Assembly: GCA_039583875.1 (NCBI GenBank)
Contig: CM077152.1
Span: 18,215,059 to 18,279,058 of the forward strand
Length of the DNA: 64,000 bases
Reading direction: 5' to 3'
DNA from: Platanthera guangdongensis
Taxonomy: Eukaryota > Streptophyta > Magnoliopsida > Asparagales > Orchidaceae
The notes under the pieces were generated by a model that was given only the letters and a program-made list of their open reading frames with translations, was not told where the DNA came from and ran no database searches. A program made the position numbers and the translations under genes. The number at the start of each line of letters is the position of its first letter. The first letter of the stretch is position 1. Shown piece after piece: positions 11,830 through 23,700 of the stretch.

Positions 11830-13968
11830 ATGTCCAGATATCGAAACATTGAAATTTTACCATTGAATTCTGAAATCGAGAGAACTTGTAGGCTGAATAG
11901 AAGGAATCTGAGAAATAACAATACTATTAATCTTGAGATGGATGTTAACAGACAAAATAATGTGGTTAACAATGAGGAGCGAGTAGAACCTAATGCGCAA
12001 GTTGACCATAATGTTCAACCAAATGTTCCTAGAATGACTTGTCGAGACTATAACACACCCTTGCGAGGAGGATTGCATTTTAGCATAGCCCGACCTACCA
12101 TCGCCGCTAATAATTTTAAAATTGACTCCACTATTATGCAACTAATTCAACATAACAAGTTTGGGGGTCTCAACAACGAAGATGCTAATTCTCATCTAAG
12201 GTCATTCTTAGAAATTTGTGATATGTATAAAGTAAATGGGGCCTCAAGTGAAGCGATTCAGCTAATGTTATTTCCATTCTCCCTAGAAGAAAAAGCTAAA
12301 GATTGGCTTAACTCGTTACCACATGGTTATATAACCACTTGGGAGCAGTTAGTAGATAAATTTTTAAACAAATATTTTCCTCCCTCTAAAACCGCTAAGT
12401 TGATTAGAGACATCACCACTTTTATGCAAAATCACGGAGAGACTCTTTACGACGCTTGGGAGCGTTTCAAGGAGTTGTTGAGAAGATGTCCACATCACGG
12501 TTTACAACAACACCAACAGGTATCCACATTCTATAATGGGTTACAAACGGCTACCATGATCTTAGTAGATGGTGCAGCGGGGGGGTCATTGATGAAAAAG
12601 TATCCCGATGATGCTTATGCTATCCTTGAAGATCTTACTTCTAACAACTACCAATCTTTTGAGAGACAAGGGTATAACAATCCAACTGGAGTCCATCATG
12701 TTGATCAAATCACTTCGTTAGCCGCACAGATGGCTTCACAGTTCAATATGATAAACAAACGTTTAGATTCCTTGAGTCAAAATACAGTAATGCCATCAGT
12801 TAGTAGCCTTCAATTGTCTAATCCTAACACCTCCTTCACCATAGAACAATTGAATCAAGTTTCTGAAGAAGCCAACTATATAGGTGGTCAAAGACAACAT
12901 ATTCTTCCAAATCATTAAAATCCTGAATGGCGGAACCACCCTAACTTCTCGTGGAGAAATAATCAAAATGTTAATCACCCACCTGGATTTAATCATATTC
13001 CACATAACAATCAAGGGAATTCAAGAAAATTAACAGATGAAGTAATCTTAGAAATGTTCCAAAAGAATGACGCAAGGGTAGTAGGTATAGAATCATCTCT
13101 TAGATCATTAGAGAATTCCATTGGACAGATTGCTAATGCTTTAAACCTAAGGCCGGTTGGAACATTACCCGCCGATACCACTCCTAATCCTAAAAGAGAT
13201 GACCCATCTAATCAATGCAACTCTGTTACCCTAAGAAGTGGGAATAAGATTCCGAGTGGGGACTTGTTACTAGAAAAGTTAAAGAATGAAGATAAGATGA
13301 AAAAGGTAGAGGACCCTAGGGCTAAAGAAGGAGTAGAAATTGTAGATTTAGAAGAGGAAAGAAAAGTCTATCCACCTCCGCCTTTTCCATCTAGGCTCAC
13401 TAAGACAAGGCTTGATGCACAATTCCAAAAATTCATGGAAATTTTTAAGAAGTTGACGATAAATATCCCTTTTGCTGAAGCTATAGAGCAGATGTCGAGT
13501 TATGCAAAATTCATGAAGGATATTCTTTCTAAAAAGAGAAAATTTGCTGAAAAGGAAGTAGTGGCATTAACTGAGGAATGTAGTGCTATTCTACAAAAGA
13601 AGCTACCCCCTAAATTAAAAGACCCAGGAAGCTTTACCATACCCTGTTCCATAGGTGTTAAATTTACGGGTAAGGCCTTATGTGACTTAGGGGTTAGTAT
13701 CAATCTCATGCCGCTCTCTATTTATAATACATTAGGCCTTGGAGAGATAGCTCCTACTTCTTTAACCCTTCAGTTAGCAGATAGGACGTTAGCATTCCCT
13801 AAAGGCATAGTTGAAGATGTTTTAGTAAAGGTTGAGAAATTTATTTTTCCTGCAGACTTCGTGGTTCTGGATATGGAAGAGGATAGGGATGTGCCTATCA
13901 TTCTTGGTAGACCTTTTCTGGCTACAGGAAGGACTCTTATTGACGTTCAAAAGGAGAGCTCACCATGA
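11830..13968 (+). pseudogene. Athila gag and protease, with in-frame stop
   Basis: Open from ATG 11830 to a TAA at 12916-12918 (362 codons). The same frame then continues (ATG at 13054 lies 408 codons on) to a TGA at 13966-13968. The gag capsid-like part is at about residues 100-225, with the retrotransposon-gag pattern EEKAKDWLNSLP and ETLYDAWERFKELLRRCP. The aspartic protease lies near the end, with active site CDLGVSINLMP in the DLG form usual for Athila, followed by IILGRPFLATGRTLIDV. After LIDVQK the frame shifts: a single-base loss near 13953 puts the stop at 13966 and moves the following polyprotein to another frame (ATG 13965). Both lesions would block full Gag-Pol. Confidence 0.9.
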
Positions 13969-15065
13969 GAGTTAATGAGGAAGAGGTAACATTCAACATC
14001 CTTAAGGCAATTAAATACCCTAATGATAAGGAGGAATGTCATTCTATTGATAACATAGATATTCCAAATAAGGCTTTTAAACAGAATGATCATTGGGAGA
14101 AAACATTGCTAGCAATCCTTAATAATGAAGAGTGGAACGAGGAAGAAGAATATAGTAAATTAGCTAAGGTTTTTAATGTTAGTGAAAGGTGGAGAACATA
14201 TAGGAATGTTGAAGCACTTGAGAGATCAAGTGAAACTAAAATTCTGAAACCATCTATTATAGAACCACCTCAATTGGAACTAAAACCTTTACCCAACAAT
14301 CTAAAGTATGCTTTCTTAGGAGAAGATAAAACTTTGCGGGTAATAATTGATGCATCCTTAGAACAGAGTAAGGAAGAGGAATTGTTAGAAGTCCTTAAGA
14401 AATACAAAGGGGCTATGGGGTGGACTATTGCCGACATACAAGGCATTAATCCCACTATATGTATGCATAAGATATTATTGGAGGATGATTCAAAGACCTC
14501 CATTGAACATCAAAGAAGACTTAGCCCTCCGATGAAGGAGGTAGTAAAAAAAGAAATTATTAAATGGTTAGACGCTGGAATTATTTATCCCATTTCTGAT
14601 AGTAAATGGGTCAGTCCGGTCCAATGCGTGCCAAAGAAGGGTGGGATGACCGTAGTGAAAAATGAGAATAATGAATTGATTCCTACTAGGACAGTGACCG
14701 GATGGCGTATATGCATGGATTATAGAAAGTTAAATCAATCGACTAGGAAGGATCACTTCCCTCTTCCATTCTTAGATCAAGTGCTGGATAAGTTGGCAGG
14801 GAATGAATATTTCTGTTTCTTAGACGGGTATTCAGGTTATAATCAAATAATGGTTGCCCCTGAAGACCAAGAAAAGACCACATTTACTTGCCCTTATGGT
14901 ACATTTGCGTTCCGCAAAATGCCCTTTGGGTTATGTAATGCTCCTGCTACGTTTCAGCGTTGTATGATTTCTATTTTTTCTGACTTGATGGATGAGGGAA
15001 TTGAAATTTTTATGGATATTTTTCAGTATTTGGCAAATCTTTTGATGAGTGTTTGGAGTCTTTAA
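13965..15065 (+). pseudogene. Athila reverse transcriptase, N-terminal part, frameshifted at the active site
   Basis: 366 codons in a new frame. The start ATG overlaps the preceding stop (ATGA). It carries the linker after protease (RVNEEEVTFNILKAIKYP) and the RT fingers/palm: KEIIKWLDAGIIYPISDSKWVSPV-type motif, WRICMDYRKLNQSTRKDHFPLPF, CFLDGYSGYNQI and FGLCNAPATFQRCM. The sequence then reads [10 protein letters not shown] where the lineage has FMDDFSVFG. One base is missing just after ATGGAT (15012-15017), so the second catalytic Asp is lost and the frame ends at 15065. The remaining RT lies in the overlapping frame from 15053. This copy cannot make active RT. Confidence 0.9.
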
Positions 15066-17167
15066 AAAAGGTTTTGAAAAGATGTATGCAAACCAATTTA
15101 GTCTTAAATTGGGAAAAGTGTCACTTCATGGCAAGAGAAGGCATAGTCCTAGGTCATAAAATCTCCAATAGGGGTCTAGAAGTAGATCGTTCCAAAATTG
15201 AAGTAATTGAGAAACTCCCACCCCCTACAAATATTAAAGGTATAAGAAGCTTTCTAGGACATGCAGGTTTCTATAGGAGGTTTATAAACAATTTTTCTGC
15301 AATATCTAAGCCTCTTAGCCATCTACTTGAAAAAGACACGCCTTTTCATTTTGATCAATCATGTCTCGAGTCTTTTAACACATTAAAGAAAAGTCTGATT
15401 TCATCACCTATTATAATAGCACCTGATTGGAATTTACCATTCATTCTGATGTGTGACGCTAGCAATTATGCTCTATGGGCGGTTTTAGGGCAAGCCCATA
15501 ATAAAATATTTCATACCATTTACTATGCAAGTAAGACCTTAAATGAAGCCCAAATAAACTATACAACCACGGAGAAAGAATTATTATCAATAGTATTCGC
15601 GTTTGATAAATTCCGCTCGTATTTGATTAACTCGAAAGTTATAGTTTACACGGATCACGCTGCAATAAGGTATTTGGTAGATAAGAAAGAAACCAAGCCT
15701 AGACTTATAAGATGGATGTTGCTATTACAAGAATTTGATCTTGAAATTAAAGATAGGAAAGGGGCAGAAAATCCAGTAGCAGACCATCTGTCTAGGTTAG
15801 AGCAAATTGAGGAGAAAGATAAAGAAGTAGTAATTAAGGAAAATTTTCCTGATGAAAGTATCTTAGCAATATCAGAAAATATTACACCATGGTATGCAGA
15901 CTTAGTAAATTATATTGTGAGCAGAGTATTACCACCGGAGATGAGTTATCAACAAAGGAAGAGGTTTTTACAACAAGTTAGGACATACTTCTGGGATACA
16001 CCTTATTTATTTAAACATTGTGCGGACCAAATCATAAGACGTTGTATCCCTGAAGTGGAAGTACCTAAAATTCTAGAAAGGTGTCATGCTTCTCCATATG
16101 GAGGACATTTTATGGGACATAAAACGGCATTGAAAGTATTAGAGGCGGGATTTTATTGGCCAACATTATTCAAAGATGCGCACAACTTTGCAAAATGTTG
16201 TGATGCATGTCAAAGAATTGGAAATATAGGCCAACGAGATAGTATGCCCCTACATAATATATTAGAAATAGAGATATTTGATATGTGGGGAATAGACTTT
16301 ATGGGTCCGTTCGTAAATTCAAATGGAAACTTATACATTCTAGTAGCGGTGGACTACGTATCGAAATGGATAGAAGCCGTTGCGACCAAAAATAATGATG
16401 CCCAAACTGTACTTAAATTTTTAAAGAATATTTTTAACAGATTTGTCACTCCTAGGGCCATCATCAGTGATGGAGGGTCACATTTCTGCAATTGGCAATT
16501 TAAATCATTGTTGAAGAAATATGGTGTGAATCATAAGATTGCTCTGGCTTATCATCCACAAACAAATGGATTAGCTGAGGTGTCTAATAGAGAAATTAAA
16601 ACAATCTTGGAGAAAACAGTAAACATTACCAGAAAAGATTGGGCTCATAAACTCAATGATGCCCTTTGGGCATATAGAACTGCATATAAAACACCTCTAG
16701 GATTGACTCCGTATAAATTAATTTATGGGAAAGCCTGTCGGTTACCCGTAGAGCTAGAGCACAAGGCATATTGGGCGGTTAAAAAACTAAACTTTGATTT
16801 TCAAAATGCCGGCAGGCAGAGGCTTTTCCAACTAAATGAACTAGAGGAAATTCGGATGAATGTCTATGACAATTCTGAAATTTATAAAGAGAGAACTAAA
16901 AGATGGCATGACTCAAAATTAAGGAAGAAGGATTTTAAACCGGGGCAATTGGTTTTATTATACAACTCAAGATTGAGATTGTTCCCGGGTAAACTGAAAT
17001 CTAGATGGTCAGGACCATTTTTGATCAAGGAAGTTCACCCTTATGGAGCAGTAACAATTTATAATGAAGTAAGTGGGTCGGAGTTCAAAGTTAATGGTCA
17101 AAGACTAAAAATTTATATGAGCAACAATGAGGATTTACAGAAATCCTCATTCATTTTTGAAAACTAA
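15053..17167 (+). pseudogene. Athila RT thumb, RNase H and integrase
   Basis: 704 codons, continuing the polyprotein after the frameshift at about 15018; the ATG at 15053 is probably not a true start. In order: the end of RT ([34 protein letters not shown]), RNase H ([29 protein letters not shown]), the integrase zinc-binding domain ([19 protein letters not shown] ... CCDACQR), the catalytic core with [17 protein letters not shown] and [16 protein letters not shown] supplying Asp, Asp and Glu, and a C-terminal part ending in [17 protein letters not shown]. Apart from the upstream frameshift this part is open. The stop is at 17165-17167. Confidence 0.9.
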
Positions 17168-17339
17168 GTGGAAAAGGAAGTCCTGCCGGGACTGAAAATT
17201 AGGCGCTAGGCGGGAGGCAACCCACCATTTTATCTATATTTTAATCTAAGCTAATTTTGTTTTAGTTAGTTCTTCAAGTTATGAGTCATGTTGTGGAAAG
17301 AAATCGCAAGGGGAGAAAGTCAGCAGTGCAGTTCTGGAA

Positions 17340-17371
17340 GTTGCAACGTGCGAAAAAAAATTAGTTGCAAC
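17340..17371 (+). promoter_or_regulatory. Second copy of paired GTTGCAAC motif
   Basis: GTTGCAAC starts at 17340 and 17364, the same 24-bp spacing and nearly the same intervening sequence (…TTAGTTGCAAC) as in the LTR at 10550-10581. Confidence 0.55.
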
Positions 17372-17709
17372 CTTTTTTTTTCGGGTCTCATATAAGCACT
17401 ATACTTGGCGCCGGTTTAGCTGAACCGTTCCGCCTTTTCATATATCAGTGGGGCTTAGGTAGACACGTGGCATCAGTTTTATGGAGTCGGTCTGGCTTCT
17501 TATTCAAAAGGCGTGAGGCATCATATCGGCATTCCCTCCAAGCTCTAAACCCTAGCTCTGCGATCGGGAAGACGACTGCGCCAACCCTCGCTTACCAGGC
17601 ATCGCGACGAAGGGCGTTTGCTCGGCGGCGAAAGGGCGGAGATCGGGAGAAGCGAGAGAGCAAGCAGTGCCTCTGCCCGACACTCTGCGGCCCTATATCT
17701 CCAGATGCG

Positions 17710-17814
17710 GTAAGTTCTTGCTTGCCTCCTTCAACATTTTACCTCAAGTTCGAATAATGGACAGTAAACTTTTCCCCTTTTCTAAACCTATCCCTCCATT
17801 TATCCTTAATGTAG
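17710..17814 (+). other. Candidate 105-nt 5'-UTR intron before the third ORF
   Basis: A donor GCG/GTAAGTTC at 17710 and an acceptor TTAATGTAG at 17814 bound a T-rich, AT-rich segment. The acceptor lies three bases before the ATG at 17818. Both sites fit plant GT-AG consensus. Only the sequence supports it. Confidence 0.45.
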
Positions 17815-17817
17815 AAA

Positions 17818-18186
17818 ATGTCTTCTAAGAAAAAAGGAAAGACCATACCAAGGAAGCCCTTAAAGTTTATAAATGAGGCTGCTAAGGAGAGATTTGAGAT
17901 GTTAAAGTCTATCCCCATGATTTTTGAGCGGGGTTTTAAGATGGAAAAGAGATCATGGAGTTTAAGCTATACACAGCAAATCCAGGCTCTGCAATGGGAA
18001 ACCCTCTGCCACCCGCGAGATGAAGCCATCCTCCCATGGGTGTACGAGTTCTATTCGAATGCCAGGTTCTCCGAAAATGAATCGGTGATGGTGCGAGGGA
18101 AGGTAATCGATTTTTCTGCGAACTCTATTAACAAGCTGTATGAATTGGGATGTGAAGAAGATTTCTATAGTCTGAACCATCCGATC
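17818..18186 (+). pseudogene. Athila third ORF, 5' part, interrupted
   Basis: Opens with a basic stretch (MSSKKKGKTIPRKP) and continues with FINEAAKERFEMLKSIPMIF and LPWVYEFYSNARFSENESVMVRGK. This is the pattern of the putative plant transposon protein domain common in the third ORF of Athila-type elements. Position in the element corresponds to the env-like gene of that lineage, but I see no signal peptide or membrane segment. The frame is cut at the TSD (18182-18186) by the nested Tekay element and resumes, in the same frame, at 28048. Before the insertion it would have had about 390 codons. The residues after 18186 in this frame are nested-LTR sequence. Confidence 0.85.
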
Positions 18187-20717
18187 TGTAAAACCTCCCC
18201 TGTAATAGACGTATAATATGGGTCTGACCGGGGCCCCACAACATACGAACACCACAGCTTTAGTATTAAAAGTTGATATAGCTACCCAAAACTCAAAACA
18301 CTTGCACAACACAGCGGAAAACCAAGCACAACTAGAAGTTATCCACTAATCCAAAAGAGTAAACAAATGGCCTTAAGGCCTTACATCAAATGTCCAAAAG
18401 GGTAAACAGTACAACCAAACATGAATGTGCTCAGCACTCCTAGTCTACCTCGGCATGCAAGCCGGACAAAATAGTCTCAAACATACATCATCAAAAGTAG
18501 TGCTACAAAAGAGAAAACACTTCATGGGCTTAGGCCTTTTTGGCCGGCGTGCTAGCTCCTGCGTGCGATCCTTGCCCTGTAAAAATTATTAGTAACGTGG
18601 GTCAGCAAAGGCTGACCTCAAACTGTGTAACAACACATCTCCTCCCGGCCGCCCCTAACGGACCCCGGGGAACCCTCCAACCTGCAAGTCAGCACTTCAT
18701 ATGCAATATAAATTTCTATAAATAGAAATACATTAAAACAGGCTTGGATGTCTCAATCAACAAACATGTTCTCTACTGGTTGAGCATATAAAGAAAGGGC
18801 CTACTATGCAGCATGAATGCAACACCCGGGCTTCACCCAAGGTACCCTAAACCGTATGCATCTAGCACAACATCACAACATTTGGGTACTCACATTTCCC
18901 CAATTGGCATAAAGCCGCAAACATTGAGGGAGACACAACTCCCTCACACGGCGCACAGGCCGCCACATGGAAATCTTGCCAAGGCCCCACCCGCTCGTGG
19001 GCTTAGCCCCGGGCTTGCCTGCAAGCTCTGACGTCTCATGTCAGGATTCCAACAACCACAGACTGACCGATTCTAAGAAGCCTTGCTGGACCCCACCCGC
19101 TCATGGCCTCTTTGCCCGGGCTTGCCCCAAGCTTGGCATTCTCGTCAGTCTCACAGAAGGGGACTAGTCTCGCCGGGACACTCTCCACACATGACGCACG
19201 TGTCACGGGATAGCCAGCCGACCACGGAGACATAGCCACGCCTTGGCACAACACAACCAAGACTAAACACATCGCAATCCCTCTTTGTACCGCAGCGTTC
19301 CCGCGCACCAAGGAAAACATCTCCAACTCGTGCGGAGCTAACCTTGTCCACCAAGGAAACCATCTCCATTCTCATTTGGAGCTAACCTTGTCAAGGAAAC
19401 CATCTACCACCACGAGGAGCTAACCTTGTCCGGGTTCGACTACATGTACTCTTTTCAAGCAAACGGGACAATCACCACCACCACACAAACGGCATCTTGC
19501 CGCATCGGAAACCTCTACGAATCCCTAAGTTCGTATGCAACATCACCGTGTCGGACTAACGGTCGTGACTACGGCTTCACCCACCATGCCTAATCCACTA
19601 GCGAAGCGGATCTCTAATGCAAAATATGCCGGGGACGGACTCAATCGACCCGGAAGTTCCTCTTGAAACTTGGCAAGCCAAAACCCCTCTCATTTGAGAG
19701 TTTGGTGCCCAAAAATTAGAGAAAAGAAAACTAGATGATGCTAAAACGTGCATCCTAAAGACCGAGAGGAGAGATGTCGTTACCTTCCGACTCCTCTTTC
19801 TTGCCATGGCAAAATAGCCGGATGGAAATCTTCGCAATGGTCTAAGCTTCACGGATCCGGACTCGGCTCGCGATTCGGAGCTCCGACACCCTTCCTACAG
19901 CCCAAGAGTTCTTCTTCTTCCTCCTTGCTCTAGGTTTTCTCAAGATCTTAGAAAGAGAGAACTTGGAAAAAGTGAGGATCTGCAGCCCTAACTTCGGGCT
20001 TAAATCCCCAGGAGATGGCCTGAACCGTTAGATCCCAAAACCAGAAAAAGACTGGCTGCGATTCGCCTGGAAAATAAAAGATCTGGGCCGAACACGGCCT
20101 GGCACACGCCCGTGTCCAGGGCCGTGTGCCTCATTCGCCGTCTCAAATCGACGCGCCTGGAATCAGACACGGGCATCCGACACGCCCGTGTTCAATCCGA
20201 CACGCCCGTGTTCAATCCGACACGCCCGTGTCCCCAGTGACACGGCCGTGTGGCCTGCCGTGTAGCTCCAACGACACGGCCCCAACACCAACCCCAGAGG
20301 TGACACGGCCTGGGACACGCCCGTGCCCCAAGCCGTGTGCCCCAGTCTCGACACACTGTCGAGCACAAAGTGTCGACACTTGGGCCGAGTGTCGACACGG
20401 CCTCGACACGCCCTGCGACACGCCCGTGTCGCAGGCCGTGTGCCCCACTCTCGACACTCTGTCGAGCACAAAGTGTCGACACTTGGGCCGAGTGTCGACA
20501 CGGCCTCGACACGCCCTGCGACACGTCCGTGTCGCAGGCCGTGTGCCTCACTCTCGACACTCTGTCGAGCACAAAGTGTCGACACTTGGGCCGAGTGTCG
20601 ACACGGCCTCGACACGCCCTGCGACACGCCCGTGTCGCAGGCCGTGTGCCTCATGCCAGAACCCAAAAATTTTCAGAACAGCAGATTGAACCTCTTGCAA
20701 AAACTGGGGTGTTACAA
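18187..20717 (-). repeat. Tekay 3' LTR (2,531 bp)
   Basis: On the minus strand it begins TGTAACACCCCAGTTTT and ends CAGGGGAGGTTTTACA. It has one more 20-bp unit in the array at about 20180-20235 than the 5' LTR. At 19309-19436 a block of about 45 bp with the core GGAGCTAACCTTGTC is repeated three times. Confidence 0.95.
20126..20660 (-). repeat. Palindrome-rich tandem arrays at the U3 start of the Tekay 3' LTR
   Basis: Two arrays: short units with CACGCCCGTGT (about 20165-20235), and three units of about 103 bp (about 20345-20655). Each long unit contains the palindrome AGTGTCGACACT and a short hairpin CTCGAC-ACTCT-GTCGAG (first unit ACACT loop). Long open frames in both directions here are a by-product of the repeats. 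Confidence 0.85.
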
Positions 20718-20733
20718 CTCTCCCCCACTTAAC
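20718..20733 (-). promoter_or_regulatory. Tekay polypurine tract
   Basis: On the minus strand AAGTGGGGGAGAGT directly precedes the 3' LTR start TGTAACACC. It would prime plus-strand DNA synthesis. Confidence 0.8.
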
Positions 20734-20774
20734 TGAATTTCGTCCCGAAATTACAAAACAAAAGGGTACAAAAC

Positions 20775-23700
20775 TTAAATTGTACCTGACACAAAAAGTT
20801 CTGGATAGTCTTCTAGCATGGCCTGTTCTCGCTCCCACGAGAACTCCTCACGACCGCAGTTGTCCCAACGAACTTTCACAAGTTTAACTTCTTTATTCCG
20901 CAACTGCCGAATCTCTGAATCTTCTATAGCGATTGGAAGGACTCGCGTCCTCAAGTCTTCCTCAATCGGCACCGATGCCGGCTCAATCACCACGCTAGAC
21001 TCCACCAAGGCTTTTCTCAACACGGAGACGTGGAAGACGTCATGTAATCCACTCAAATCTGCGGACAATGCCAACCGATAGGCTGCTTCTCCTATCCGCT
21101 CAACAATTTCAAAAGGCCCCAAAAACCTTGGACTCAACTTCTTGAGTCGGCGAATCCGCGAGACGCCTTTGAACGGCTTGACCTTCAGATAAACCCAATC
21201 ACCAACTGCAAATTCTAACTTCCGGTGACGAGCATTAAAATATTTCGCTTGCCTGTCTTGTGCCACCTTCATACGCTCTTGGATGGTCCGTACCATCTCA
21301 CAAGCGTCAACTACCGCATCCTTTCCCAGAAGTTTGGTGTCTCCCGCCTCTGCCCAAGACATTGGCGTTCGACACCGCCTCCCATACAAAGCTTCGTATG
21401 GGGCCATCTTTATGCTAGCTTGAAAACTGTTGTTGTACGCAAATTCTACCATGAAGAGGTGATCCTCCCACCTCTTGCCAAAATCGAGAACGCACATCCT
21501 CAACATATCCTCCAACGTACGGTTCGTCCTCTCCGTTTGCCCATCGGTTTGAGGATGGAACGCCGTACTGAACTTTAGCTTCGTGCCCAAGCTCTTCTGA
21601 ACAAGTCTCCAATCCTTGGACGTAAATCGTCCATCGCGATCACTGACTATGCTCTTCGGAATTCCGTGCAGTCGCACAATGTTGCGAACATACAACTCCA
21701 CCAGCTTCTCCACGCTGTCCTCTTTCCGGTTCGGGATGAAGTGAGCCACCTTGGTTAGGCGATCCACGATCACCCAAATAGCATCATTCCCATGCTGCGA
21801 TCTAGGCAAACCATGCACAAAGTCCATGAAAATGTCCTCAAATTTCCACTCAGGAATTGGAAGGGGCTTCAGGAACCCGCCCGGTTTCTGACATTCGGCC
21901 TTCACCAAGGCACATGTTTGGCAACGACTCACATACAAAGCCACATCTCGCTTCAACCCCGGCCACCAAAAGGATTTCTTCATATCCAAGTACATCTTTG
22001 TACTGCCCGGGTGAATGGAGTACTTTGAGAAGTGAGCCTCAAACATCAACTCCTCACGGAGATTGCCAAACTGCGGTACACAAACCCTTCCGCCCTTCCT
22101 CAGAATCCCATCAATCATCTCCCAGGTGCTGCTCTCGCCCGTTTGAGACTCCAACACAAAAGGTTGAATCTCCACATCCAACCGAGTCGCTTCCCGAATA
22201 CGGTCGGACAAATCGCTTTGTACTTCAATCCAGTTCAACCGAGCCACGCTAGACTCGCCCCTCGCAACACATTCCAATCCAAGGGACTCCCATTCCCGTA
22301 CCAACCGCTCATCATGAGCTTCGATCCAATTTCCTAGCCCCGAGTACTTTCTACTCAACGCATCCGCCACCACATTGGCTTTACCCGGCGTGTACTGAAT
22401 CGCCACTTCGTAGTCTCCAAGAAACTCAACCCATCTGCGTTGCCGCATATTCAAGTCCTTTTGATCTAAGAGATACTTCAGGCTTTTATGGTCCGTGAAG
22501 ATCTCCACTCTTGCGCCATAAACATAATGCCGCCAAATTTTCAGCGCGAAGATTACCGCCGCCAACTCCAAGTCATGGACGGGGTAATTCCTCTCATGAG
22601 GTTTCAGCTGTCTAGACCCAAAGGCTATCACCTTCCCATGTTGCACCAAAACGCAACCCAAACCGCATCCCGATGCGTCACTGAAAATTTGAAATCCATC
22701 TGTCCCTTGCGGTAAACTCAAGATCGGAGCCATCATAAGCCTCTCCTTTAGTGCCTCGAATGCTTGACCGCACTCTTGGGTCCACACAAATTTATGGTCT
22801 TTGCGAGTGAGAGAGGTGAGGGGTAGAGCTATCTTCGAGAAATTCTCCACGAATCTCCTATAATACCCGGCTAGTCCAAGAAAACTTCGGACTTCCGCCA
22901 CGGTCCTCAACACCGGCCAATCTCTGATGGCCTCCACTTTCGCTGGATCCACTGCCACCCCATCACCACTAATCACGTGGCCCAAAAATGCCACCTTCTC
23001 TAACCAGAACTCGCATTTGGAGAATTTTGCATACAACTCATTCTCCCTCAACACTTGCAAAACTATTCTCAAGTGGGTCTCATGCTCCACTTCCGATTTG
23101 GAATACACCAAAATGTCATCAATGAAAACAACCACAAAAGAATCCAAGTATTCCCGGAATACCCGATTCATCAGATCCATGAACACCGATGGTGCGTTCG
23201 TCAGCCCGAACGGCATCACCGTAAACTCAAAGTGTCCATACCTTGTCCCAAAAGCAGTTTTGGGTATGTCCTCATCCCGAATTCGTAGCTGATAGTAGCC
23301 TGACTTCAAGTCCAACTTCGAATATACCATCGACCCCACCAATTGGTCAAATAAATCATCTATCCGAGGAATCGGATACTTATTCTTGACGGTCAACTTA
23401 TTAAGCTCTCGGTAGTCTATGCACAGGCGCATGCTACCGTCTTTCTTCTTCACAAACAACACCGGTGCGCTCCACGGTGAAGAACTGGGTCTAATATACC
23501 CTTGCTCCAACAGTTCCTGTAACTGAACCTTAAGTTCCGCTAACTCCTTTGGTGCCATCCTAAATGGAGGACGTGACACCGGTCTAGCCTCCGGCACTAA
23601 CTCGATCGAGAAGTCGATCTCCCGCCGAGGAGGCGCTCCAGGAAGTTCATCCGGAAACACATCCTTGAACTCTGCCACCACAGGCACTTCCTCAATCGAC

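Larger units (their letters stand above)
17168..17817 (+). promoter_or_regulatory. Spacer before third ORF: possible internal promoter and 5' UTR
   Basis: No protein homology. It holds the GTTGCAAC pair (17340-17371), then a TATA-like CATATAAGC (about 17388-17396), a G-box-like CACGTGGC (about 17465-17472), and sequence resembling a plant 5' UTR (TCTAAACCCTAGC near 17543). A candidate intron follows (17710-17814), just before the ATG at 17818. Other Athila and Bagy-type elements express their third ORF separately, so a promoter here is plausible but only inferred. Confidence 0.4.

Noticed and set aside
17365..17757. 130-codon ORF upstream of the Athila third ORF
   Set aside because: No domain; it overlaps the TATA-like box, UTR-like sequence and a splice-donor candidate, so it is better read as leader.
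20126..20689. Open frames in both directions within the Tekay LTR (also 27458-28015)
   Set aside because: Created by palindromic repeats; identical in both LTRs and part of U3.
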